Under the pieces are notes generated by a model. The model was given only the letters and a program-made list of their open reading frames with translations. It ran no database searches and was not told the DNA's origin. From NCBI RefSeq assembly GCF_003111645.1, contig NZ_CP022187.1:496001-560000 (forward strand): 64,000 bases of DNA. The letters run 5' to 3'. The translations under genes were made by a program, and so were the position numbers. Positions 36,073 to 44,979 of the stretch are shown piece by piece. Numbering within the stretch: the stretch's first letter is position 1; each line of letters begins with the position of its first letter. Source of the DNA: Parazoarcus communis (GTDB lineage Bacteria > Pseudomonadota > Gammaproteobacteria > Burkholderiales > Rhodocyclaceae).

Positions 36073-36470
36073 TACTCGTCCTTCTCGAACACGGGGAGCC
36101 ATACGTCTTCTTGTTGTTCGAAGCGCACGCGTACCGGCATGTCGATGCGCACGGCCTCCGGAGGCAACCCAACGATATTGGTTACGAAACGTAGTCCCGT
36201 CTGCTCAGGCAACTCAACAATTGCCACCACGTAGGGGACATCGAGGTCGGGGCGCCAGGCCTGATGGTTGATCGTAAAACTGAGGACCTTGCCTTTGCCC
36301 GAAACCGGTTGAGGTGCGACCTCCCGGCTGCAGCAGCTCGGGCAGATCGGCGCGGGCGGGTGGAAGTAACGATTGCAGGCTGCGCACTTGTGTATCTGCA
36401 ATTGCCCGCTTTCGCCGCCTTGCCAGAACGGCGCGCTATCCGCAGTAATCGCAGGAAGTTTTCGAGTCAT
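36072..36470 (-). CDS. DUF35 OB-fold/zinc-ribbon partner of the thiolase-like enzyme
   Basis: The 132-residue protein has an N-terminal helix, a zinc ribbon (CAACNRYF and CPSCCS) and an OB-fold (GKGKVLSFTINH...). This is the DUF35 architecture of ChsH2-type and Sal-type partners that close the active site of Ltp aldolases or bind acyl-CoA. It overlaps the next gene by one base. It starts the minus-strand operon that diverges from the SDR-FAH-Rieske operon. Confidence 0.88.
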   Translation of the reverse strand: MTRKLPAITADSAPFWQGGESGQLQIHKCAACNRYFHPPAPICPSCCSREVAPQPVSGKGKVLSFTINHQAWRPDLDVPYVVAIVELPEQTGLRFVTNIVGLPPEAVRIDMPVRVRFEQQEDVWLPVFEKDE

Positions 36471-36526
36471 GGATGTGTCCAGTCGATGTTTGACCCGTGG
36501 TCAAGCAGGGTCACACATTAACATAT

Positions 36527-36549
36527 AGACAGAAGTTTAAAAACTGTCT
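36527..36549. promoter_or_regulatory. Candidate operator, site D (divergent DUF35 / SDR promoter)
   Basis: AGACAG (36527-36532), 11 bases, CTGTCT (36544-36549) form a perfect inverted repeat, extended to seven pairs by the flanking T and A. It is central in the 134 bases between two divergent operons and matches the N11 spacing of sites C and E. One bound regulator could control both directions. Confidence 0.6.
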
Positions 36550-36604
36550 AAAGTTTGTTCGTCAATGGTGCCTTCAGAGATTGAACGTTGAGGGCCATAT
36601 CAGG

Positions 36605-37318
36605 ATGAAAACGCACATGACTTGCAGACTCGAAGGCCGTTCTATTGTGGTAACAGGTGGGTTCGGCGCGCTTGGCCGCGCACTTGCCCGTCGCTTGATC
36701 GAGGATGGTGCGCGCGTTGCTCTGATCGATCGCGCAGTTGAGCCCGCAGGTGCGCTTCCGCCTGGGGTCTCTATCGCTATTGGTGCCGTCGATCTTGGTG
36801 ATGAGTCTGCTTGTACTGCTGCATATGAGCAGGTCCGCGAAGCATTGGGTGCGATCCATGGGGTCGTGAATGTTGCGGGCGGCTTTACATGGGAGCCGGT
36901 CGAAACTGGCTCACTCAAGACATGGGATCGCATGTACGAAATGAATGTGCGCACCGCAGTGGTGAGCTGTCGGGCAGCCCTGTCTCACCTGATCGAAACG
37001 GGAAACGGACGCATCGTCAATGTCGGCGCACTTGCCGCACTCAAGGCGGATGTGGGTATGGCGGCGTACGCTGCATCGAAGTCTGGCGTACTCCGCCTTA
37101 CCGAGTCGCTTGCTGAAGAACTCAAGGATCGCGGTGTCACGGTCAATGCGGTGATGCCGAGCATCATCGATACGCCAACTAATCGAGCCGATATGCCGGA
37201 GGCGGATTTCAGCCGTTGGGTGCCATCGGAGAAGATCTCCGCGGTGATTTCATTTCTGCTTTCGGATGATGCGTCCGCCGTGACCGGCGCAAGTGTGCCG
37301 GTGGCCGGAAGGGTGTAG
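36605..37318 (+). CDS. Short-chain dehydrogenase/reductase (DitI-like)
   Basis: I start at ATG 36605; ATG 36617 is possible and the ribosome site is weak. The ~237-residue protein has TGGFGALG (cofactor), NVAGG, a Ser in NVGALAAL-type position and the YAASK catalytic motif, so it should be an active NAD(P)-dependent oxidoreductase. It is first in a plus-strand operon ahead of FAH, Rieske alpha and beta. An SDR-FAH-dioxygenase order is also known in the abietane cluster (ditI-ditH-ditA1A2). Confidence 0.88.
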   Translation: MKTHMTCRLEGRSIVVTGGFGALGRALARRLIEDGARVALIDRAVEPAGALPPGVSIAIGAVDLGDESACTAAYEQVREALGAIHGVVNVAGGFTWEPVETGSLKTWDRMYEMNVRTAVVSCRAALSHLIETGNGRIVNVGALAALKADVGMAAYAASKSGVLRLTESLAEELKDRGVTVNAVMPSIIDTPTNRADMPEADFSRWVPSEKISAVISFLLSDDASAVTGASVPVAGRV

Positions 37319-37424
37319 GCAGGCTTTCACGGCCCCAACGGGTCGGCAGTCACCATCATCCAAAGACACAACAACGAAGGCCTGACCGGATTACCCGGTA
37401 CGGGCCTCGCAAAAGGAGACACAG

Positions 37425-38411
37425 ATGAGGTTGGTTACTTTTCGCGACGCAGTTGGCCATCAGCGTGCAGGCGCATTGATCGAGTCGGATACGCTGATCG
37501 TAGACCTTGCGCAGGCGAGCGGCATTCTGAATGGCTCGGCCTTGCCTGTGTTCGGAAGCACACTGGCGCTGGTTGAGGGCGGCAGCGAAGCACTGGCTGC
37601 GGCACGCGCGCTCGTTACGCGTGCCCCGACTGAGGCGGTCATTCCACGCAACACGGTGAAACTTTGTGCACCGATTCAGCCGCCACCGCAGATGCGCGAC
37701 TGTTCATGTTTCGAACTGCATCTGAAGCAAGCCTTTGCTGCCGCTCGGCGGTCCAGGGTGGCACATCTGCCGGATCCGGAAGAGGCCTTGAGGCAGATGA
37801 ACACGCGTGCGGACGAGCGCGTCATCGACACCTTTAACCGCCAGCCGATCTATTACAAATGCAATCGCTTCGCCGTGATCGGGCCGGATGATGAAGTGAT
37901 CTGGCCGTCGTACAGCAAGGCGATGGACTTCGAGCTTGAGTTCGCTTGCTACATCGGGCGCAAAGCGAAGGATGTGCCGCGCGAGATGGCGCGTGACTAC
38001 ATTGTTGGCTACACGATCTTCAATGACATGAGTGCCCGCGATGCTCAGGCATTGGAGATGCCCGGAATGCTCGGGCCCGCCAAGAGCAAGGACTTTGATA
38101 CCGGAAACGTGATGGGGCCCTGCCTCGTAACGGCCGACGAACTGCCTGATCCCTATGACCTGACCATGATTGCGCGAGTAAACGGCGAAGAGTGGGGCAG
38201 GGGGACGACGCGCGACATGCGTTGGACGTTCGAGGATGTGATCGCGCATATCTCCCGCTCGGAAACCCTGTACCCGGGCGAGGTTCTCGGATCTGGCACC
38301 GTCGGAAACGGGTGTGGACTTGAGCATCTGCGCTATCTGAAACCCAATGATGTGGTCGAGCTTGAGGTTGAGGGTATCGGTGTCCTGCGCACTCGCGTAA
38401 CGCGACCCTGA
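37425..38411 (+). CDS. Fumarylacetoacetate hydrolase-family enzyme (DitH-like)
   Basis: The 328-residue protein shows the FAH fold: CNRFAVIGPDDEVIWP, the metal-binding DFELEFACYIG, FNDMSARDAQ and TGNVMGPCLVTADEL. It acts in the cytosol on dienoic or acyl-pyruvate-type ring-cleavage products as a hydrolase or isomerase/decarboxylase, with a divalent metal. In dit clusters this position is held by an isomerase/decarboxylase homologous to HpaG. AGGAGAC precedes the start. A second member of the family is at 47790. Confidence 0.88.
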   Translation: MRLVTFRDAVGHQRAGALIESDTLIVDLAQASGILNGSALPVFGSTLALVEGGSEALAAARALVTRAPTEAVIPRNTVKLCAPIQPPPQMRDCSCFELHLKQAFAAARRSRVAHLPDPEEALRQMNTRADERVIDTFNRQPIYYKCNRFAVIGPDDEVIWPSYSKAMDFELEFACYIGRKAKDVPREMARDYIVGYTIFNDMSARDAQALEMPGMLGPAKSKDFDTGNVMGPCLVTADELPDPYDLTMIARVNGEEWGRGTTRDMRWTFEDVIAHISRSETLYPGEVLGSGTVGNGCGLEHLRYLKPNDVVELEVEGIGVLRTRVTRP

Positions 38412-38551
38412 CTTCCCACAGCCGTCCCCCTGAGTTGAACGCAATTCATGCGTACCCGGCGTGATCCGGACAGACAAGTAAAAGTGGCCGGAAAGGCCTG
38501 ATGAGTCGATCCCGTCCTTGTGGCGGTCTCTAACCCTGAGAGGAGATATCA

Positions 38552-39946
38552 ATGTCAAGTAACGCAGGCTATACGCTGGCGGATGGCACCCGTTTGGAGG
38601 ATCTCGTTAGCGTACCCACGCGCGAAGTTCAGATGCGTGCATTGTCCGATCCTGAGATCTATCAACTGGAGATGGATCGCGTCTTTGGCAGGACTTGGCT
38701 GTTGCTTGGCCATGAGTCGGAGATTCCGGCATCCGGAGACTTCATCGTTCGTGACATGGGGTCCGATTCCGTGATCGTTGCGCGGGCAAAGGATGGCGCA
38801 ATTCATGTCTCGCTCAACGTCTGTCCGCACCGGGGCATGCGTATCTCCACCGTCGACGCGGGTAATACCCAGATTCACAAGTGCATTTACCATGGCTGGG
38901 CGTTCCGGCCAAACGGCGAGTTCATCGGTGCGCCGGTCGAGAAGGAGTGCATGCACGGCCGCATGATGCCCAAGGAGGAGCTCGGTCTGCCCCAGGCACG
39001 CGTCGCGTTGTATGGCGGAATCATCTTTGCGACGTGGGATATCGAAGGTCCGTCCTTCGATGAGTTCCTTGGCGATGCCAAATGGTATTTCGACACGCTG
39101 TTTGAGCGCAGCGACAACGGTCTTGAGGTGCTCGGCCCACCGCAGCGCTTTATCGTAAGAGCCAACTGGAAAGCTGCTGGTGAGCAGTCTGCTGCAGACG
39201 GATACCACACGCTCACCCTGCACCGCTGGTTGGGTGAGGTTGGCAACTATTCCAAGAGCGGCGATGGCGGCAGTGCCGATCTTTCTCCCGAGATGTATGG
39301 GGTAGAGGTCAGCTCGCCACACGGACATGCACTGCGATGCATCGATCTCGGCCGCAAGATCAAGAAACTCACCGGACTCGATCCGGCGGAGCTGAGCGTG
39401 GAGCAAAAGCTCGAGGCACTTCCGCCGCCTGGTGTAACGCGCGAAATGCTGCCGCAGCTGATGAAGCGACTGAGTAAGGAGCAACTTGAGGTCGTGGTGT
39501 CGATGCCACCTCAGGTTGGCGGGATTTTCCCCAATGTGCTGTTTGCTTTCGTGTACATCCCCCAGGCAGACGGAACGGTACTCGGTCTCACCCTGTTGCA
39601 TGCCTATGTACCGAAGGGGCCCGATCAGCTTGAGTTCGTGAACTGGGTGCTGGCAGAGAAGGATGCGCCTGCCGAACTGAAGGAGAAGATGCTGATGCAG
39701 AGCATTCAGCTCTTCGGTACGTCTGGCATGGTCGAGCAGGATGACTCCGACACTTGGCCGCACATGACTCTGGCGGCAAAGGGTGCGCGCGGACGGCGCT
39801 CTACGCTCAAGTATCAGGCTGTGTATGAGACGGGTGCGCCGAAAGGCTGGCCGGGTCCCGGCATCGTCAATGAGGGCTTCACGAAGGACGACACCCAGTG
39901 GCACTGGTGGTTGTACTGGAATGAGCTGATGAACGCCCGCACCTGA
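38552..39946 (+). CDS. Ring-hydroxylating dioxygenase, alpha subunit (DitA1-like)
   Basis: The 464-residue subunit has an intact Rieske motif (Cys91, His93, Cys111, His114: CPHRGM and CIYHGW). The mononuclear iron segment reads EQSAADGYHTLTLH, with Asp216, His219 and His224. This is a complete catalytic alpha subunit of an alpha3-beta3 dioxygenase. GAGAGGAGA precedes ATG. Electrons should come from a ferredoxin; candidates are 32636-32860 and 41926-42246. By context it hydroxylates an aromatic ring so that it can be opened by the extradiol enzyme. The match to DitA1 is inferred from length and neighbours. Confidence 0.94.
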   Translation: MSSNAGYTLADGTRLEDLVSVPTREVQMRALSDPEIYQLEMDRVFGRTWLLLGHESEIPASGDFIVRDMGSDSVIVARAKDGAIHVSLNVCPHRGMRISTVDAGNTQIHKCIYHGWAFRPNGEFIGAPVEKECMHGRMMPKEELGLPQARVALYGGIIFATWDIEGPSFDEFLGDAKWYFDTLFERSDNGLEVLGPPQRFIVRANWKAAGEQSAADGYHTLTLHRWLGEVGNYSKSGDGGSADLSPEMYGVEVSSPHGHALRCIDLGRKIKKLTGLDPAELSVEQKLEALPPPGVTREMLPQLMKRLSKEQLEVVVSMPPQVGGIFPNVLFAFVYIPQADGTVLGLTLLHAYVPKGPDQLEFVNWVLAEKDAPAELKEKMLMQSIQLFGTSGMVEQDDSDTWPHMTLAAKGARGRRSTLKYQAVYETGAPKGWPGPGIVNEGFTKDDTQWHWWLYWNELMNART

Positions 39947-39972
39947 ACCAGACGAATTCCTAGGAGCCAGAC

Positions 39973-40539
39973 ATGAACGCTGCACAACACGAAGCTGAAA
40001 ACACCGCCCCCACGCGTGGCGAATCCGTTCCGTACGGGAGCGAGACCTATAACCGCATCGTCAGCTTCCTCTATCAGGAGGCCGCGCTGCTCGACTCGAT
40101 CCGACTTAAGGAGTGGGGATCAATCCTCGCGACAGACCTCGTCTACACCGCACCGCTGCGCCAGACTCGTCCGATGTCGCAGCAGGCGCAGTCGATCATC
40201 CGCACTGTCCAGCACTATCACGACAATTACCGCTCGATCATGGGGCGCATCATGCGGCTCACCGAGACCCGGAGCGCGTGGGCGGAGGATCCTCCGTCAC
40301 GCACCCGCCGGATTGTCGGCAACGTGCAGGTTTTTGCGACCGCAGAGAGCGAAGAGTTCGAAGTGATCAGCAATCTGTTGATGACGCGCAGCCGTTTCGA
40401 CTCGCCCGACATGGACCTCATCAGTGGCGAACGGCACGATGTTCTCAGAGCTGACGGTTCCAGCTTCAAACTTGCCCGTCGTGAGGTGATCCTCGATCAG
40501 GCGGTGCTCGGCACGCCCAACTTGGCGATTTTCCTGTAA
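39973..40539 (+). CDS. Ring-hydroxylating dioxygenase, beta subunit (DitA2-like)
   Basis: The 188-residue protein has the cone-shaped NTF2/SnoaL fold of beta subunits, with SFLYQEAALLDS at the N-terminus, HYHDNYRSIMGRIMRL and a late RSSFDS-type strand region ending LARREVILDQAVLG. It is structural, stabilising the alpha3-beta3 hexamer. It begins 26 bases after the alpha stop behind TAGGAGCC. Confidence 0.93.
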   Translation: MNAAQHEAENTAPTRGESVPYGSETYNRIVSFLYQEAALLDSIRLKEWGSILATDLVYTAPLRQTRPMSQQAQSIIRTVQHYHDNYRSIMGRIMRLTETRSAWAEDPPSRTRRIVGNVQVFATAESEEFEVISNLLMTRSRFDSPDMDLISGERHDVLRADGSSFKLARREVILDQAVLGTPNLAIFL

Positions 40540-40603
40540 TGAGGGCGGGCGCTTTCATGGAGTGTCCAGCGGCGCCCGCAGTCAGCGCGAGGGGAGCAGG
40601 GCA

Positions 40604-41893
40604 ATGACAGCAGGTGCAAACCGCGCGGCAATTAACCTCGATGAGTTCAGGCAGGGTTGGCAGATCGTCGCCCTGTCTGTGGTGGGCGTTGCGATCAGTA
40701 TCAATGCGGCCCTGCTCTACGGTTTTGGCGTGCTGGTGATTCCACTTGAGCAGGCGTTTGGCTGGCAGCGCAGCAGCCTTCAGGCGGCCATTACCTTCCT
40801 TTTTGGCGGCGCAGTCATTGGTTTGCAACTGGTGGGCTGGCTCAACATGCGTTTCGGCATGAAGCGCGTCACGGTGCTTTCGCTGCTGTCGATGGCGCTG
40901 GGCTACCTGGCGACGACCTTGATTGGAGGGTCTATCTGGTCGCTCTATTTCGCGTTCTTCATGTTACCGATCATTGGCATGGGGGCGCTGGCAGTGACCT
41001 GGACGCAACTGCTCAATCTGTGGTTTCACCGCAACCGGGGTCTGGCGCTGGCGATCGGCCTCTCTGGCACGGGTATCACCGCTGCCTTGGTACCGCGGCT
41101 GCTTAGTTGGGGCGTGGACGCCTGGGATTGGCGTGCAGCCTTCGTGATTCTCGCGTTGCTCAACGTATTCGTCGGGATTCCGCTGACGCTGTGGTGGTTT
41201 CGATTGCCGGCCGTCGTGGACAAGGCGGCACACGGCAGGGATCAAGAGCCATTGTCCGACGCTGGCCCGCGGCTTCTGATCACCGGCATGAGCTTTGCGG
41301 AAGGCTTGGCGTCGCCTCGCTTCTGGATCTGCAACGTGGCGCTCTCGCTGGTCGTGTCGGCAGTGGTCGGCCTGGTTACCAGTACCGTTCCGATGCTGCG
41401 CGATAAAGGGCTCTCTGCTGCAGATGCCGCCGTCGTGTTCGGCTATTTCGGCGTGTCGCTCATATTGGGCCGGCTCGTGGTGGGCTATCTGCTCGACCGC
41501 TTGTGGCCGCCCGGTGTGGCAGCGATCAGTCTGTCGCTGCCTGCTGTCGGCTGTCTGATCTTTCTGTCGGGACAAACCGAACTTGGAATGCTGAGCGTTG
41601 CCGCAGCGCTCATCGGACTTGGTGCAGGTGCCGAGTTCGATATTGCCGCATTCCTCATCGCACGATACTTCGGTCTCAGAGAGTACGGTCGTCTGTTCGG
41701 CCTGCATCAGGGCCTGATTACCGTGGCTTCGGCAGCAGCCCCTTTGCTGTTTGCAGCGATGCTCAACCTCACCAGTACCTATTCGGCAATGCTGGTTTAT
41801 TGCACTGCCGCCTCGCTATTGGGTGCCGTGTTGTTGCTAGCGCTCGGGCGTAGCCCTCTGTACGAGCTTCAACCCGAAGCGGCGAAGGCCTGA
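40604..41893 (+). CDS. MFS transporter, aromatic/organic acid type (DitE-like)
   Basis: ATG 40604 follows GAGGGGAGCAGGG; an upstream in-frame start is less likely. The 429-residue product has 12 hydrophobic segments and an OFA/MCT-like helix pattern (GFGVLVIPLEQAFGWQRSSLQAA, GLGAGAEFDIAAFLIARYFGLREYG). It is an inner-membrane permease. In the middle of the dioxygenase operon it is most likely the uptake permease for the substrate. Confidence 0.88.
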   Translation: MTAGANRAAINLDEFRQGWQIVALSVVGVAISINAALLYGFGVLVIPLEQAFGWQRSSLQAAITFLFGGAVIGLQLVGWLNMRFGMKRVTVLSLLSMALGYLATTLIGGSIWSLYFAFFMLPIIGMGALAVTWTQLLNLWFHRNRGLALAIGLSGTGITAALVPRLLSWGVDAWDWRAAFVILALLNVFVGIPLTLWWFRLPAVVDKAAHGRDQEPLSDAGPRLLITGMSFAEGLASPRFWICNVALSLVVSAVVGLVTSTVPMLRDKGLSAADAAVVFGYFGVSLILGRLVVGYLLDRLWPPGVAAISLSLPAVGCLIFLSGQTELGMLSVAAALIGLGAGAEFDIAAFLIARYFGLREYGRLFGLHQGLITVASAAAPLLFAAMLNLTSTYSAMLVYCTAASLLGAVLLLALGRSPLYELQPEAAKA

Positions 41894-41925
41894 ACTCATT
41901 CCTGTCACCAAATCGGAGAACCACG

Positions 41926-42246
41926 ATGCCTACCATCAATGTGATTGAACACAACGGGATTGCACATCAACTTTCTGCAGACGTCGGTCAGTCGGTCATG
42001 CAAGCAGTGACCTTTGCCGGAATATCCAGCATGTCGGCTGATTGCGGCGGTGCCTGCGCCTGTGCAACCTGCCATGCCTACCTCGACGAAGCGTGGATGG
42101 ACCGCTTCCCGCCAGTTCAGGAAACCGAGGATGCGATGCTCGACATCGTTCCGGAACGTCGTCCAAACAGCCGTCTGAGTTGTCAGCTGGTACTGACCGA
42201 AGGAATGGATGGACTGACATTACATCTTCCAGCAGCGCAGTTCTGA
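41926..42246 (+). CDS. [2Fe-2S] ferredoxin, adrenodoxin/putidaredoxin type
   Basis: The 106-residue protein has four cluster cysteines, Cys40, Cys46, Cys49 and Cys86, in the spacing C-x5-C-x2-C...C of adrenodoxin-like ferredoxins (DCGGACACATCHAYL, then RLSCQL). It is an electron carrier in the cytosol. The next gene is its likely FAD reductase. The pair could feed the P450 at 1130, the Rieske dioxygenase, or both. Confidence 0.94.
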   Translation: MPTINVIEHNGIAHQLSADVGQSVMQAVTFAGISSMSADCGGACACATCHAYLDEAWMDRFPPVQETEDAMLDIVPERRPNSRLSCQLVLTEGMDGLTLHLPAAQF

Positions 42247-42286
42247 GTTGGCGGTCGAACAAGAACAAAAAACTGGAGGCAGGAAC

Positions 42287-43522
42287 ATGTCAATTAAATC
42301 AGTCGTGATTGTGGGGGCTGGCCATGGCGGTGTGCAGGTTGCCATATCCCTTCGTCAGGAGGGATTCACCGGTCGCATCGTGCTACTCAATGACGAGGAA
42401 GGCCTTCCTTATCAGCGACCGCCGCTGTCAAAAGCCTATCTGCTTGGCAAGATTGGTGAGAGTGCGATGCTTTTCCGCCCCGCGACTTTCTATGCGGAGC
42501 AGCGAGTCGAGCTCATTCATGACCATGCACATGCGATCGATCGCACGAACCGGCGCGTTCTGCTTACCTCGGGGGGCGTGCTTGACTACGATCATCTGGT
42601 GCTGGCAACGGGGGCTCACAACCGCCCTCTGAACATTCCTGGTGCAGAACTCGCGGGTGTGTATGGTGTAAAAACAAAGGCTGACGCCGACGCACTCTCA
42701 CCGCTGGTGAAAGCTGCGAAGCATGTCGTCGTGATCGGTGCTGGGTTTATCGGCCTTGAGTTTGCAGCTGTCGCTGCTGCTGGCGGCGCGGCAGTAGAGG
42801 TGCTGGAACTCGGTGACCGCCCAATGGCGCGTGCGGTGTCTCCACAGATGTCAGATCTTTTCCGCTCCGCCCATGAATCGTGGGGCGTTCATTTCAATTT
42901 CCGCTGCGGTGTTGTTGCACTCGAAGGTGAAGCGGGGCAGGTCACTTCTGTCACGACCACGGATGGTCGCCGCCTGGTGGCCGATTTGGTGGTTTATGGC
43001 ATCGGCGTTATTCCGAACGTACAGCTCGCGCTTGAGGCAGGTCTGGATGTCGATAACGGAATCCGGGTGAATTCGGCACTGCTGACGTCTGATCCGGCGA
43101 TCTCGGCCCTGGGTGATGTGGCCGCCTTTCCGTGCGTGCAGAACGGCGAGCGATATACCCGCCTGGAGTCGGTACAGAACGCTGTTGACCAGGGCAAGTC
43201 GATCGTAGCCCGTCTGATGGGGAAGGCCGCGCCGTATGTCGCGCTGCCATGGTTCTGGACTGACCAGGGCGCACTGAAACTGCAGATAGCGGGTTTGTCG
43301 ATCGGTGCCGACAACTATGTGGTGCTCGGTGATGCCGGTGCGCAGCAGATGTCCGTGCTTTGTTTTCGCGGCGAAGAGTTGATCGCTGTCGAGTCCTGCA
43401 ATCGTCCAGGCGATCACATTTATGCCCGCAAGATCCTCGCGCGGCCACCGGCGCTCACGCCCGTCGTTGCGGCGGCTCAGGGGTTCGACCTGAAAACGTG
43501 GGAGGCGGAGAACCGCCGCTGA
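42287..43522 (+). CDS. FAD-dependent ferredoxin reductase
   Basis: ATG 42287 follows GGAGGCAGG. The 411-residue protein has two Rossmann motifs (VIVGAGHGGVQVA for FAD, VIGAGFIGLEFAA for NADH) and the second FAD motif ALGDVAAF. It belongs to the putidaredoxin-reductase/BphA4 class and carries the C-terminal dimer-like domain. It would take electrons from NADH to the [2Fe-2S] ferredoxin 40 bases upstream. Confidence 0.94.
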   Translation: MSIKSVVIVGAGHGGVQVAISLRQEGFTGRIVLLNDEEGLPYQRPPLSKAYLLGKIGESAMLFRPATFYAEQRVELIHDHAHAIDRTNRRVLLTSGGVLDYDHLVLATGAHNRPLNIPGAELAGVYGVKTKADADALSPLVKAAKHVVVIGAGFIGLEFAAVAAAGGAAVEVLELGDRPMARAVSPQMSDLFRSAHESWGVHFNFRCGVVALEGEAGQVTSVTTTDGRRLVADLVVYGIGVIPNVQLALEAGLDVDNGIRVNSALLTSDPAISALGDVAAFPCVQNGERYTRLESVQNAVDQGKSIVARLMGKAAPYVALPWFWTDQGALKLQIAGLSIGADNYVVLGDAGAQQMSVLCFRGEELIAVESCNRPGDHIYARKILARPPALTPVVAAAQGFDLKTWEAENRR

Positions 43523-43632
43523 AATTCGGATTCGACGGCTTACTCCAGCGGCAAGCCGTCATCAAGCGGGCGAGGCGGTTCGTGGAGTGCCGCCGTCCTG
43601 ACCGCGTGTATGTACCAATTGAGGAGATTGTC

Positions 43633-43962
43633 ATGAAGAAAGTAATTGTGTCCGCTGCATTCTTCGGAGTGCTGGCAATGCCGGCGTGGGCCGGGGACGT
43701 TGAAACACTTGCAAAAGAGAAGGAGTGCATGAGTTGTCATGCGCTCGACAAGGATGCGATCGGTCCTGCTTTCGCCAGCATCGCGAACAAGTACAAGGGT
43801 AACGAAAGAGCCGAGGCCATGCTGGTGAGCACGGTATTGAAAGGATCGCCCAGTGCCGGTGGATATCACTGGGGTACCAAGAAGATGCCACCCCCCAGCG
43901 TACGCCAGAGCGTCAGTGCAGATGAGGCTAAGGCGCTGATTGACTGGATTCTCGCAATGTAG
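43633..43962 (+). CDS. Small periplasmic cytochrome c (c551-like)
   Basis: ATG 43633 follows GAGGAGATTGTC. The 109-residue precursor has a signal peptide (MKKVIVSAAFFGVLAMPAWA) and one CMSCH haem site at 32-36. A Met in KKMPPP is the likely sixth ligand, and the size is typical of class I c551 proteins. It works in the periplasm. Its place at the end of an oxygenase operon is unusual. It may accept electrons from a periplasmic dehydrogenase or respond to respiratory demand. Confidence 0.93.
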   Translation: MKKVIVSAAFFGVLAMPAWAGDVETLAKEKECMSCHALDKDAIGPAFASIANKYKGNERAEAMLVSTVLKGSPSAGGYHWGTKKMPPPSVRQSVSADEAKALIDWILAM

Positions 43963-44151
43963 CGTCGTGGCGGCGTGAGTGCGGGGTCTGACTGCGGCGC
44001 TCACGTCATCTCCAGGGCTGGGTTGGCCACTGATTGCAATGTCGGTTGGTCAGCTCTTGATCAGAGGGCACGGTCAGCCGACAGAAGTGCCCGGAAGCAT
44101 TGCTTGTCGGATATGTGCGACATGCGGTGTAGGTGATGTGAGTGGCCTCAT

Positions 44152-44895
44152 TCATCCGGAAAAGCGTTGAAGCCATTCGCTGTCGTCTTGGCAAAGTGCC
44201 CAGCGCCGCTCACTGAAGTCCCAAGTCGAGCCCACGATGCGGATTGCCTGTTGGGCGCGTTCAGGCTGTTGGGCGTAACAGCGGCCGCTCGGTCGTGCAT
44301 GCACTTCCTGATCAATGTCCTTGTTTCGCCCAAGCGAGATGATTGCACAGCGGCGAAGTACCAGCGCTGCTTCCGATTCGTCGGCTGGAAGTGTGCTGAG
44401 TGCCCAGCGAGCCATCCCTTCGCGAATGCTCACCCCAGTGTAGGGGGCGGGGCTGAGGATGCATGAATTGTGAATGTCCCACTTGAGCTGTAAGCCGTCG
44501 TCGCGCGCAAGCCTAGCCTGGGTTTCGCCGTTCTTGTAACGCGGAACCTCAATCTCGTAACCCCTGTAGTCATGGCCGCGCGCGGCCAGTGCGATCGCAA
44601 GCCCGGCCAAGTCGAACATGTGCGTGCACTGCAGGCTGGCGTCGGTATGGCGGCTGACTGAGTTCGCTATCGGGTTCAGCACCATGCCGACGAGTCCGGC
44701 AAGCGCGGCAGACGCTTCTGGACAGGCGCTGAACGGATGACGTGGTGCTTCCGCGCTGATTTTCTCGACGATGCCGTTGTGGTGGATCAGGGCGACCCGG
44801 AAGTGATGGAAGTCATCTTCGAGCACCGCGCGCACCTCTCCACCTTTGGGCGAGCGGCGAGCATTGATCTGTATGCGTCGTCTGAAGCAAAGCAT
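44152..44895 (-). CDS. DUF2889 family protein
   Basis: ATG 44895 with AGGAA upstream is the best start (247 residues). The N-terminal two thirds match DUF2889: RRRIQINARR, an EDDFHHFRVALIHH strand and RHPFSACPEASAAL. The C-terminus after about 190 is less conserved. No catalytic motif is known. DUF2889 proteins recur near polycyclic and steroid-type catabolic genes, which fits the neighbourhood. It diverges from the SDR at 44980 with a shared operator-like site. Confidence 0.8.
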   Translation of the reverse strand: MLCFRRRIQINARRSPKGGEVRAVLEDDFHHFRVALIHHNGIVEKISAEAPRHPFSACPEASAALAGLVGMVLNPIANSVSRHTDASLQCTHMFDLAGLAIALAARGHDYRGYEIEVPRYKNGETQARLARDDGLQLKWDIHNSCILSPAPYTGVSIREGMARWALSTLPADESEAALVLRRCAIISLGRNKDIDQEVHARPSGRCYAQQPERAQQAIRIVGSTWDFSERRWALCQDDSEWLQRFSG

Positions 44896-44937
44896 GTTCT
44901 CGGTTCCTGTTGGGGGTGTGTTTGTTGTTTTAATGTG

Positions 44938-44958
44938 TACAATAACATCAATAGTGTT
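44938..44958. promoter_or_regulatory. Candidate operator, site F (divergent DUF2889 / SDR promoter)
   Basis: TACAAT, nine bases, AGTGTT is an imperfect inverted repeat whose right half and the following TTAACAAAA are the same as site B. It lies 22 bases before the SDR start, and it also faces the DUF2889 start. Confidence 0.4.
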
Positions 44959-44979
44959 TAACAAAAATTGGAGGCGACA

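Noticed and set aside
38555-39985. 476-codon minus-strand frame opposite the Rieske alpha gene
   Set aside because: The opposite strand has an unambiguous Rieske dioxygenase; no domain is visible in the antisense product.
43974-44005. CGTGAG...CTCACG repeat after the cytochrome c gene
   Set aside because: A hairpin is possible, but there is no T-run and the loop is long, so it is not listed as a terminator.
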